A stretch of DNA of 64,000 nt from Arthrobacter alpinus (lineage in GTDB: Bacteria; Actinomycetota; Actinomycetes; Actinomycetales; Micrococcaceae). The notes beneath the pieces are model-generated. The model did not search any database. It was not told where the DNA came from and worked only from the letters and a program-made list of their open reading frames with translations. Within the stretch, counting starts at the first letter, position 1. Each line of letters opens with the position of its first letter. The DNA lies in assembly GCF_001445575.1 (NCBI RefSeq), contig NZ_CP013200.1, positions 2,666,001 through 2,730,000 of the forward strand, given 5' to 3'. The position numbers and the translations under genes are program-made. Positions 1 to 7,208 of this stretch are shown here, in pieces.

Positions 1-848
1 TGGCCGGGCGAAGCGTCCTGGTCACCGGGGGTACCGGAGGCATCGGCAAGGCAACCGCCGTCGGCCTAGCCAAGCTGGGCGCAAACGTAGCCATTACCGG
101 GCGGGACCCGGGACGCCTTGAGAAGGCAGTGCGGGAGATTCGTGCCGCCGGAAACGGAAAGGTGGACGGATTCGCCGCCGACATGGCCTCCCAGACGGAG
201 GTGCGGCGGCTGGTTGGGGAAGTCCTCCATCAGCTGCCCCGGCTTGAGGTGCTCGTCAACAATGTCGGCGGCTATTGGAATACCCGGCAAGTGACCGCCG
301 ACGGGCTGGAGCGGACGTTTGCCCTGAATTACCTTGCGCCGTTCCTGCTCACCAACCTGCTGCTGGGGCGGCTCAAGGAATGTACCCCGTCGCGCATAGT
401 CACTGTGTCCTCCCACGTGCAAGCCACTGGGCGCGTCGATTTCGACGACCTCCAAGGCGAACGGGACTATTCCGGTGCGCGCGCCTACAGTCAATCCAAA
501 CTCGCTACCGTCCTCTTTACCCACGAATTGGCACAAAAACTCCAAGGTAGCCGGGTCACCGCCAACGCTTTGCACCCGGGAGTGGTCAGTACAGCGTTTG
601 GGGCTGAGGACCCAGGCGCCGTCCAACGCCTTTTCCTGCCTGTCATGCGGCCGTTCATGAAGACTCCTGCTAGAGGCGCGGCCACGTCTATCCATGTTGC
701 GTCAGCGCAGGAATTGGAACAGGTGACGGGTTGTTACTTTGCCAACAGCAAGCCCAAGAAATCCTCGCAACAAAGCTACGACAATACCGTCGCAAAACGC
801 CTCTGGCAAGTGAGCGCCGATTTGGTCGGACTGGAATCAGTCCCCTGA
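1..848 (+). CDS. short-chain dehydrogenase/reductase, 5' end outside window
   Basis: This is a Rossmann-fold NAD(P)-dependent oxidoreductase of the SDR family, close in style to retinol dehydrogenase/WW-domain oxidoreductase-like proteins. The frame is open from base 3 and already shows the cofactor motif TGGTGGIG within the first 20 residues, so only a short N-terminus is missing. An NNVGG segment stands where NNAG is usual, and the catalytic YSQSK (YxxxK) is present with an upstream SS pair. The stop is TGA at 846-848. The substrate cannot be inferred. The next gene is on the opposite strand and converges on it, so this gene is the end of whatever transcript enters from the left. Confidence 0.9.
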   Translation, partial: AGRSVLVTGGTGGIGKATAVGLAKLGANVAITGRDPGRLEKAVREIRAAGNGKVDGFAADMASQTEVRRLVGEVLHQLPRLEVLVNNVGGYWNTRQVTADGLERTFALNYLAPFLLTNLLLGRLKECTPSRIVTVSSHVQATGRVDFDDLQGERDYSGARAYSQSKLATVLFTHELAQKLQGSRVTANALHPGVVSTAFGAEDPGAVQRLFLPVMRPFMKTPARGAATSIHVASAQELEQVTGCYFANSKPKKSSQQSYDNTVAKRLWQVSADLVGLESVP

Positions 849-933
849 AGCGCAAACAAGACATGTTACGAGTAGTGCCCTCACGGTGGCAGCGTCGAGT
901 GGGCAGTTTTCGTCAGCTGGCGCTGGGGTCAAC

Positions 934-1257
934 TTAACTGGGCGCCTCAACATCTGCCCTTGGCGTGGTGGACCGCTTCTGTTCAGCTTTGAACAAGACG
1001 TCGAGAATCGCACCGACCGAGATTTCATCGAGACCTTCCCGACGGAGTGGCAGGGTCGGATTCACCTCGTAGAAGTTGCGGCTGCCTACCCGGCTGCGGG
1101 TCAGGTAACCTCCCTCTACCAAGTCCGACACGATCCGGTGTGCCGCCCGCTCCTGGACTCCCACGCTGTCTGCGATCTCACGGATCCGGATGCCCGGGTG
1201 GAGCGCGACGCAGTAGAGCGCATGCAGGTGATTGGTCATGAATCCCCATTTAGTCAT
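934..1257 (-). CDS. winged-helix transcriptional regulator (MarR-like size)
   Basis: A small protein of about 107 residues with one winged helix-turn-helix. The segment IREIADSVGVQERAAHRIVS has the helix-turn-helix pattern, followed by a wing around GYLTRSRVGSRNFYEV. No ligand domain is visible. The frame continues upstream to 1437, but the ATG at 1257 is preferred because AGATAGG sits about 9 bases before it on the minus strand and the fold begins right there (MTKWGFMTNH). ATGs at 1266 and 1287 are alternatives. Two ACATGT palindromes lie just upstream and suggest self-regulation, possibly together with the divergent DUF4389 gene. The call of a DNA-binding regulator is firm; the family is less certain. 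Confidence 0.75.
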   Translation of the reverse strand: MTKWGFMTNHLHALYCVALHPGIRIREIADSVGVQERAAHRIVSDLVEGGYLTRSRVGSRNFYEVNPTLPLRREGLDEISVGAILDVLFKAEQKRSTTPRADVEAPS

Positions 1258-1283
1258 GTTATCCATCCTATCTGCTATTAGGG

Positions 1284-1303
1284 ACATGTATCCATTGACA
1301 TGT
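1284..1303. promoter_or_regulatory. putative operator: two ACATGT palindromes
   Basis: ACATGT occurs at 1284-1289 and again at 1298-1303, eight bases apart, in the intergenic region between the winged-helix regulator (minus) and the DUF4389 gene (plus). A further CATGTC is at 1329-1334. Paired palindromic half sites 14 bases centre to centre are a plausible site for a dimeric winged-helix repressor. Binding by the neighbouring regulator is inferred. Confidence 0.4.
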
Positions 1304-1460
1304 CTTTTATAGCAGGCATACCCTTGCTCATGTCGGCTAAAAAGCTTCCCCGCCGACATGCGTCGCGGATCTGAACGGATTGGAGACGCAAACCTCATTT
1401 GGGACGCTGGCGTCACCCACGTGAAAGTGGCTGGCACCCCGGCGCATGGAAGGACTTCTC

Positions 1461-2180
1461 ATGGAGCGACAGTTCCCCTACCCCCTCGTTCTCGACGGCG
1501 AGTATTCCCACCATCTGAGCCGTTGGCTGTGGCTCCTCAAGTGGCTGTTGGTCATCCCGCACGTCATCGTGCTGTTCTTCCTGTGGATCGCGTTCCTTGT
1601 GCTGTCGGTGGTCGCGTTCTTCACGATCCTGGTCACGGGCCGGTACCCGCGGGGAATCTTTGACTTCAATGTCGGCGTGCTGCGCTGGAGCTGGCGGGTC
1701 GGCTACTACTCCTACAGTGCGCTGGGTACCGACCGCTATCCGCCGTTCAGTCTGGCCGATGATCCGAACTACCCGGCACGGCTGACCGTGGAGCATCCAC
1801 AGTCGCTCTCACGCGGGCTTGTGTTGGTGAAGTGGTGGCTGCTCGCGCTGCCGCACTACCTGATCATCGGCGTCTTCACTGGTGCTGCTTTCGCCGGGTA
1901 CAGCCAGGTGCGTGATAACAACGCCTGGGCCTACGGCAGTGGTCTGATCGGTCTGCTGGTCTGCATTGCCGGCATCGTCTTGCTGTTTGCTGGCCTCTAC
2001 CCCCGCGGTCTATTCGACATCATCATGGGACTGAACAGGTGGGTGTTCCGCGTCAGCGCCTACGCAGCACTGATGACCGACCAGTACCCGCCGCTCCGCC
2101 TCGACATGGGCGGCAATGACGTGTCAAAATCCGCGGACGCACCCATCGGCCTTGGACCGGATCCACTGCCAGCAAGCTGA
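1461..2180 (+). CDS. DUF4389 membrane protein
   Basis: A 239-residue integral membrane protein matching the DUF4389 pattern: two similar halves, each with a YP...L/HP lead, a WLLxxPH motif before a transmembrane helix, and a second helix ending in the LYPRGLFD / RYPRGIFDF signature. Four transmembrane segments are visible (roughly residues 25-60 and 115-180). The start at 1461 was chosen because GGAAGGA lies six bases upstream; an in-frame ATG at 1446 lies ahead of that site and would overlap it. Function of the family is unknown. It is divergent from the winged-helix regulator and 69 bases ahead of the DUF4386 operon, so it may be co-regulated with either. Confidence 0.8.
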   Translation: MERQFPYPLVLDGEYSHHLSRWLWLLKWLLVIPHVIVLFFLWIAFLVLSVVAFFTILVTGRYPRGIFDFNVGVLRWSWRVGYYSYSALGTDRYPPFSLADDPNYPARLTVEHPQSLSRGLVLVKWWLLALPHYLIIGVFTGAAFAGYSQVRDNNAWAYGSGLIGLLVCIAGIVLLFAGLYPRGLFDIIMGLNRWVFRVSAYAALMTDQYPPLRLDMGGNDVSKSADAPIGLGPDPLPAS

Positions 2181-2249
2181 CATGATCCCGCACCCACAGC
2201 CGCGCCCGACAGTTCTCAACCGGCCAATCCAGCTTCGAAGGAGCACACC

Positions 2250-3044
2250 ATGGCCACCAACACCCACACCACCTCGCCCCTCAGCCCGTCAAGCTCGAGA
2301 CGCCGAATGTCACCGATAAGAAAGATCTCGCTGACCGTCGGCGTGCTGTACGTCATCACGTTCGTTTCCATCCCCACCTTGGCACTTTACAAGGCGGTGA
2401 AGGATGATGCAGGCGCCTTCGTTCTGGGCGCCGGCAGCACCACCGGGGTGCAGTGGGGTGCCCTGTCCGAGGTCATCGTCGGCCTAGCCGGCATCGGCAC
2501 CGCCGTGGTGCTATACCCCGTGGCAAAGCGGGTCAGCCAAACCGCCGCGCTGGGGTTCGTGGCCGCCCGACTTATCGAAACCTGTCTCATCTTTGTGAGC
2601 GTCGTCAGCCTGCTCTCGATCATCACGCTGCGCAACGACGTCGCGGGAACGGCAAACGCGGACCCGGCGACACTTGCCACAATGGCCCACAGCCTGATGG
2701 CAAACTACACTTGGACGTTCCTGCTCTCGCAGAGCCTGATGCCCGTAGCATGTGACCTATTCCTGGGTTACGTGCTGTACCGCTCGGCCTTGGTGCCCCG
2801 CTTTTTCCCGATCATCGCATTCATCGGAGCCCCGCTGCTGCTGGTCTCCGACATCGCGATTTACTTTGGCATCTATGCCGCGGTGTCGTCAATTGCTCTT
2901 TTCGCCGCACTGCCCGTCGCCGTGTTCGAACTCTCCCTCGGCATCTGGCTGATCGTCAAGGGCTTCAAGCCCACACCGCTGACCGTTGACTACCCACCAA
3001 CCCGTCACGATCATCCCAATACCCAAGCAACGGCGAAGCCATGA
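2250..3044 (+). CDS. DUF4386 family membrane protein
   Basis: A 264-residue protein with about six to seven hydrophobic helices after a short polar, serine-rich N-terminus (first 25 residues). The layout (KISLTVGVLYVITF start, a long extracytoplasmic loop with an aspartate-rich stretch, then ALYPVAKRVSQTAALGFVAARLIE) matches DUF4386, an uncharacterised actinobacterial membrane family. GAAGGAG lies 8 bases before the ATG. Its stop overlaps the start of the next gene as ATGA, so the two are translationally coupled. A second, damaged DUF4386 gene occurs about 1.8 kb downstream. No biochemical role can be given. Confidence 0.8.
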   Translation: MATNTHTTSPLSPSSSRRRMSPIRKISLTVGVLYVITFVSIPTLALYKAVKDDAGAFVLGAGSTTGVQWGALSEVIVGLAGIGTAVVLYPVAKRVSQTAALGFVAARLIETCLIFVSVVSLLSIITLRNDVAGTANADPATLATMAHSLMANYTWTFLLSQSLMPVACDLFLGYVLYRSALVPRFFPIIAFIGAPLLLVSDIAIYFGIYAAVSSIALFAALPVAVFELSLGIWLIVKGFKPTPLTVDYPPTRHDHPNTQATAKP

Positions 3045-3478
3045 ACACCCGCACCGCCACGAGCCGCGTGGGATCTGCCATGCCGGAGCTATCGCACTTT
3101 CGAATGAACCTGATGCGCGTCGGCTACCTCTTTATGGGCGTGGGCCTGGTCATCGTCAAGTGGCCCCTGCTCCTGCATGCCAGCTCCCTGCCGCTGTTCG
3201 AAGGCGTGGTCACCTGCCTACTCACTGCTATGTCCCTGTTGGCCTTCCTCGGGCTGCGCTACCCTGTTCGGTTGCTGCCCGTCCTGCTGTTCGAGTGCGT
3301 CTGGAAGCTCATCTGGCTCGCAGTAGTCGCCCTGCCTGCGGTCCTCGCCGGCGACGTCGACAACGCTACCGGCGCTGTGATCTTCAACTGCTCGCTGGTC
3401 GTCATCATCCTGGCCGTCGTTCCATGGCGTTACGTATGGCAACGCTACGCGATGGCGGAGGGTGACCGGTGGCACTGA
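3041..3478 (+). CDS. four-helix membrane protein, hypothetical
   Basis: A 145-residue protein with four predicted membrane helices (about residues 26-45, 55-75, 80-105 and 115-135) and a charged N-terminus. No family was recognised with certainty. It starts within the stop codon of the DUF4386 gene (ATGA) and its own stop overlaps the next reading frame, so it is the second member of a tightly coupled group. The context suggests that these membrane proteins work together or are at least made together. Confidence 0.75.
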   Translation: MNTRTATSRVGSAMPELSHFRMNLMRVGYLFMGVGLVIVKWPLLLHASSLPLFEGVVTCLLTAMSLLAFLGLRYPVRLLPVLLFECVWKLIWLAVVALPAVLAGDVDNATGAVIFNCSLVVIILAVVPWRYVWQRYAMAEGDRWH

Positions 3479-3786
3479 TGTCCGGCAACCAAGCCCCGAG
3501 TTCCGACCCGATCCAAGCAACGGTAGGCATCAGCGATCCCTTAAGCGGCAAGGGTCAGCGTCTCGTTGAGATTGCCAAGGTTTTGGCCTTCGCCGTCGTG
3601 TGGGTAGCCCTAGGCGCAGGCGTGGCAGGCCTCCTACCTTGGGTCGTCATCGTGCTGTTGCTCGTCGGAGTCCGACGTCGGCCATTGCCGACGGCGTTCA
3701 GTCGCGATACGGTCTCCTTCGCACACCGTTGGCCGGGGAAGCTGCTGGTCGCAGGTGGACGAGTAGTACAGGAGCCCTTCCCGTGA
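3469..3786 (+). CDS. small membrane protein, hypothetical
   Basis: A 105-residue protein with a hydrophobic stretch around residues 34-66 that could form one or two helices, a polar N-terminus, and a basic tail. The GTG start at 3469 is chosen because GGAGGG ends six bases before it; an in-frame ATG at 3478, overlapping the previous stop as TGATG, is the alternative. The stop TGA overlaps the next gene's GTG. No family was recognised. Its position between coupled genes supports it being real. Confidence 0.6.
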   Translation: MALMSGNQAPSSDPIQATVGISDPLSGKGQRLVEIAKVLAFAVVWVALGAGVAGLLPWVVIVLLLVGVRRRPLPTAFSRDTVSFAHRWPGKLLVAGGRVVQEPFP

Positions 3787-4610
3787 ACACCGGCAGTACC
3801 AGCAACGGTCCCATGACGCAGCATCTGTCCGTTCCAGGCGGAATGATCGCGTACGACATCCAGGGCATGGGACCCCTCGTGCTGCTCGTTCCCGGAATGG
3901 GTGACCTCCGGGCTGCCTACCGGTTTCTCACACCCGCAATCGTGAGCGCCGGCTACACGGTCGCTACTGTCGATTTACGCGGGCACGGTGACAGCGATCC
4001 CTCGTTCCCTGCCTACGGGGATGTCGAGACAGCGGCAGACATAACCTTGCTACTGCAAAAGCTAGGAGCCCCGGCCGTCATCGTCGGGAACTCAATGGGC
4101 GCGGGCGCCGCCGTGATCGTAGCAGCTGAGACCCCGAACCTCGTCGTCGGTCTCGTCCTCATTGGACCATTCGTGCGGCAGCCTGCCTCCAGCACGGCGT
4201 TCTCCCGACTTGTTCTGCGCCTGCTAATGGCGCGCCCATGGGCTGCAGCCGCCTGGAAGGCCTACCTGCCGAAACTCTACGCTGGCAACCGACCGACGGA
4301 CTTCGCTGACTACCTGGCCGCCGTAATAACGTCCATCAAGCGCCCCGGCTACGCACGAGCATTCAGCCTGACCACCCGCACGGATCACAGGCAGGCAGGT
4401 ACGAGCCTGCTTGCCGTTACTTCACCCACGCTCGTTGTCATGGGCGAGAGGGACCCCGACTTCCCAGACCCGAAGGGTGAGGCCGACTGGATCAGTCGTA
4501 CCCTGGGCGGGGCTACCGTGATGATCGAGGATGCCGGCCATTACCCGCAGTCACAGCAACCGGAACGCACGTCGGCCGCCATCATTCGGTTCCTCCGAAC
4601 AATTGCCTGA
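3783..4610 (+). CDS. alpha/beta-fold hydrolase
   Basis: A 275-residue single-domain alpha/beta hydrolase. The nucleophile elbow is GNSMGAG (Ser104), the acid is in GERDPDF (Asp224) and the base is in DAGHYP (His253), so the triad is complete. A DLRGHGDSD motif follows strand 4, as is usual. The GTG at 3783 overlaps the previous stop (GTGA) and has AGGAG upstream; a longer reading from 3600 would duplicate the upstream coding region and has an arginine-rich composition typical of an out-of-frame read. It ends the operon that begins with DUF4386. Likely a cytosolic esterase, lactonase or epoxide-hydrolase-like enzyme; the substrate is unknown. Confidence 0.85.
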   Translation: MNTGSTSNGPMTQHLSVPGGMIAYDIQGMGPLVLLVPGMGDLRAAYRFLTPAIVSAGYTVATVDLRGHGDSDPSFPAYGDVETAADITLLLQKLGAPAVIVGNSMGAGAAVIVAAETPNLVVGLVLIGPFVRQPASSTAFSRLVLRLLMARPWAAAAWKAYLPKLYAGNRPTDFADYLAAVITSIKRPGYARAFSLTTRTDHRQAGTSLLAVTSPTLVVMGERDPDFPDPKGEADWISRTLGGATVMIEDAGHYPQSQQPERTSAAIIRFLRTIA

Positions 4611-4628
4611 CTACTGACTACTGACTAC
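4608..4628 (+). repeat. three tandem copies of TGACTAC at the hydrolase stop
   Basis: The stop codon of the hydrolase is the first TGA of a 7-base unit, TGACTAC, repeated three times without interruption. Because the period is 7, the three TGA codons fall in three different reading frames. The array probably arose by slippage, but it also acts as a stop in every frame. Confidence 0.8.
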
Positions 4629-4828
4629 GGCGAGTCAGACGTTGGGCTCCATTCAGGAATTGTGGAAAGGTTCCGATGACCAAAAGCACCACTAGCATCA
4701 TTCAGCTAGCCAATATATCGGTGTCAACAAGATATCGGGAGCCATGGTCCAATTCTCCCATGCACCACTTGATGCGCGTGGATACGGTCTCGAAGCCTCT
4801 TTCCGTCCCATCCTAAAAGGAAGCCATC

Positions 4829-5540
4829 ATGAAAACGCCCCAACGTCTAGCAAGAATTGCGGGGGGTTCTTTATCTCGCCGTTGCTATCCTCTCCGGCTT
4901 CGCCGTCGGATTAGTGCATCCCAAAGTGTACGTAGCCGGTGATGCAGCCGCCACGGCCCAAAACATTGCCGCCAACGAGGGCCTGTTCCGCCTCGGGTTC
5001 CTGGCAGATCTGACACAATCCGCCTGCATGCTGCTGGTCGCTATGGCCTTGTGCCTGCTGTTCCAACGCGTCAACAAGAACGTGGCCCGAGCAATCGTGA
5101 TTTTCGCCGCAGTCAGCGCTGCCATCCAGTGCCTGAACCTGGCACCACATCTTGCGGCACTGAGGCTAGCCACCGACTCCTCTTATGCGACCGCGTTCGG
5201 CCCAGACGGGGCAAACGCTCTGGTCCTGCTCCTGATGGACCTCCAGCACTCCGGGTTCCTTATCGCACAGGTCTTCTTCGGCCTCTGGTTGCTGCCGATG
5301 GGCTACCTCGCGTTCACCTCGGGCATGTTCCCCAAGGCGCTGGGTGTGTTGCTGATGATCGCGTGCTTCACCAACCTAGCCCACCTGCCCTTCGCGTTCC
5401 TGTGGCCCGAGGTCGGCACAATGCTCACCCCGTTCGTGGCCATTCCGACCACACTTGCCGAGGTCTGGATGGTCTTGTACCTGCTGATCAGGGGAGTGAA
5501 AGTACCTAAGCAGAACACCCAAGTTTCCGTCCCGTCCTGA
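4829..5540 (+). pseudogene. DUF4386 family membrane protein, frameshifted near its 5' end
   Basis: A well-placed ATG at 4829 (AAAAGGAAG upstream) opens MKTPQRLARIAGG and then runs into the wrong frame, while the frame beginning at a TTG at 4857 continues as GVLYLAVAILSGFAVG and so on to 5540. Joined, they read LARIAGVLYLAVAIL, the normal start of DUF4386 proteins. The change of frame falls in six Gs at 4861-4866; five Gs would restore one 237-residue protein with about six membrane helices. This is either a sequencing or assembly error, a recent mutation, or a slippage-controlled gene. Everything after the shift is intact, which favours an error or a very recent event. The gene lies 218 bases after the hydrolase operon, in the same direction. 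Confidence 0.7.
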
Positions 5541-5960
5541 GTCGCATGGCCAGTGATTCGGTGACAAACACGCCGACCACCGCCGGTGCTTCCGTCCCTT
5601 TACAGACGACTTTGTACGTCTTATTGGCTCAGCGTCTCCACCCAAGACTTACCGAATGCACTGCATGCCGATGCGGTGAACAGTGCTACCTCGAATATCC
5701 ACGCGCCATCCCCCTCGCAGTGAAAACCAACCTCGCCCCGATCTCACCGCCATCCCCTTGCGGTGAGAGGCCATTTTCACCTGCCAGCACCGTCCCGCCA
5801 AGGGTTCCCGCTACGGACTGGCTCTGGACGGCTTCCATTGGCAAGCTGCAATCCAGTGGCTACCTGATTCAACTCGCCCTTAGCGTACGATTTTTCCGTT
5901 TTCTGCGGCGCTCCAGAGATGCCCGCAGGCTACAATCGTGCACCTCCGCACGGCTCACCG
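5541..5960. other. intergenic, no supported gene
   Basis: The long open frame here on the plus strand has no family resemblance and a shadow-like composition. The stretch holds a small inverted repeat, TCTCACCGC at 5742-5750 and GCGGTGAGA at 5760-5768, and a loose direct repeat of GCCATCCCC at about 5706 and 5750. It separates two convergent transcription units, so a terminator function for the hairpin is possible but it lacks a T-run. Confidence 0.5.
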
Positions 5961-6209
5961 TCAGCTGGTGGCGCGGTTGGCTAGTCGGGCGCGCACCCGG
6001 TGAAGGTGCGGCATGATCCCGTAGATGACGATGGGAACGGCGACCGTTGCCAGTACGAAGGTGCGCATTACAGGGTGGAGAGTGGCCAGCAGTTCGCCGA
6101 ACACCAGATTGATCACTGTCAGAGTCGGGAATACGGCGAGCCAGATCATCAGTGCCAGCTGGTGTTTTGTCGGGGGCGCAGGGCGGGTGGTCGTGGAGGG
6201 ATTGGACAT
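5961..6209 (-). CDS. small two-helix membrane protein
   Basis: An 82-residue protein with a proline/threonine-rich N-terminus and two membrane helices (about residues 17-37 and 47-68), ending in a basic tail. The composition and codon use look coding, and a similar small protein is commonly seen after flavoprotein genes in this kind of organism, although no named family is certain. Directly upstream on the same strand is the C-terminal stump of a TrxB-like oxidoreductase, which suggests that this gene was once the second gene of that operon and is now orphaned. Confidence 0.6.
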   Translation of the reverse strand: MSNPSTTTRPAPPTKHQLALMIWLAVFPTLTVINLVFGELLATLHPVMRTFVLATVAVPIVIYGIMPHLHRVRARLANRATS

Positions 6210-6267
6210 GAGTGCTCCTAAGAATCATTTTTTGCTTGGCGTTGGTTTGTTGAAGTAGAAAGTGGGT

Positions 6268-6504
6268 TTAGAAGCCCAGGTTGAAGGCTTTGACGTAGTC
6301 CAGTACGTTGCGCTCGACGAGGTCGGCGTTGATTGCCGCGGCGGATCCTTCTCCGGCTGCGGTGATTACCTGAGCGCGGGGATTGGCTACTTTGCCGGCT
6401 ATCCACACACCGGGGACCGTAGTCTGGCCTGTGCTGTCTTTGACGGCCCACCCGGTGTCATCAACAGCGGCAGTTGGCTCCGTGAGGGTTACCGGGGCGC
6501 GCCG
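6268..6504 (-). pseudogene. C-terminal stump of NAD(P)/FAD-dependent (TrxB-like) oxidoreductase
   Basis: Reading the minus strand gives about 78 codons with the hallmark end of thioredoxin-reductase-like flavoproteins: TTVPGVWIAGKVANP, then AQVITAAGEGSAAAINAD (the last FAD-binding motif), ending NLGF and TAA at 6268-6270. The frame is closed upstream by a TGA at 6505-6507, and only about a quarter of a normal protein of some 300 residues is present. The N-terminal FAD and NAD(P) domains are missing; in their place, twelve bases on, is the end of a response regulator gene. This is a truncation joint produced by a deletion or insertion. Confidence 0.8.
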
Positions 6505-6515
6505 TCATCCGATGG

Positions 6516-7208
6516 TCAGCCGGGCGGGAGGTGGCCGGTCAGGCCGTGTTCGTAGGCGAAGATGACGGCGTGCACGCGGTCGCGCAGGCCGAGTTTCATC
6601 AGGATGCGGCCCACGTGGGTTTTCACGGTTGATTCGGCCACGAACATTTGTTCCGCGATCTCCGTGTTGGTGAGTCCGCCGGCGATGGCCGTGAGGATTT
6701 CCCGTTCCCTCGGGGTGAGAGCCGTGACGGCTTCGTCGCCCCCGGAGGGCGGACCGGAGGGAAGCCTTTGGCTGAAGAGGTCCAGCATCCTGCGGCTGAC
6801 CCTTGAGGAGATGGCGGCGTCTCCTCCGGCGACGGCCCTTATGGACGCGAGCAGCTCAGCTGGTCCCACATCCTTGAGTAGAAAGCCGCTGGCGCCGGCC
6901 CGGAGCGCCGCGAAGGCGTACTCGTCGAGATCGAAGGTGGTGAGAACAATGACGCGTGACTGCGGGCACTCCTCGGCGATCAACTCGGTCGCGGCGATGC
7001 CGTCCATGCCGGGCATGCGAACGTCCATCAGCACCACGTCCGGCGCCAGGGTACGACACATGTCGATGCCAGACCTGCCGTCAGCGGCTTCGCCAACGAC
7101 GTCGACCCCGGGGTGGGCATCAAGCACCATCCGGAATCCCGTTCGGACAAGGGTCTGGTCATCAACGAGCAGCACCCGGATCGGGGGCAGGACAGTTACC
7201 GTTTCCAT
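6516..7208 (-). CDS. NarL/FixJ-type response regulator
   Basis: A 230-residue two-domain response regulator. The receiver domain occupies residues 10-130 with the acidic pair in LLVDDQ, the phosphoacceptor Asp62 in VLMDVRMPGMDG, and the conserved Lys in FLLKDVGP. A LuxR-type helix-turn-helix follows (LTPREREILTAIAGGLTNTE, then VAESTVKTHVGRIL). The ATG at 7208 has GGAGGG seven bases upstream and overlaps the 3' end of the histidine kinase gene by 13 bases, so the pair is translationally coupled. It is the last gene of a five-gene minus-strand unit that also encodes membrane proteins and a DJ-1-like surface protein, which are its likely signalling partners or targets. Confidence 0.93.
   Translation of the reverse strand: METVTVLPPIRVLLVDDQTLVRTGFRMVLDAHPGVDVVGEAADGRSGIDMCRTLAPDVVLMDVRMPGMDGIAATELIAEECPQSRVIVLTTFDLDEYAFAALRAGASGFLLKDVGPAELLASIRAVAGGDAAISSRVSRRMLDLFSQRLPSGPPSGGDEAVTALTPREREILTAIAGGLTNTEIAEQMFVAESTVKTHVGRILMKLGLRDRVHAVIFAYEHGLTGHLPPG

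Noticed and set aside
4676..4816. 45-codon plus-strand frame between the hydrolase and the DUF4386 gene
   Set aside because: It has no family, no good ribosome site and a composition unlike its neighbours.
5551..6016. 156-codon plus-strand frame in the gap after the DUF4386 gene
   Set aside because: No family, composition of a random open frame, and it overlaps a convincing minus-strand gene start.
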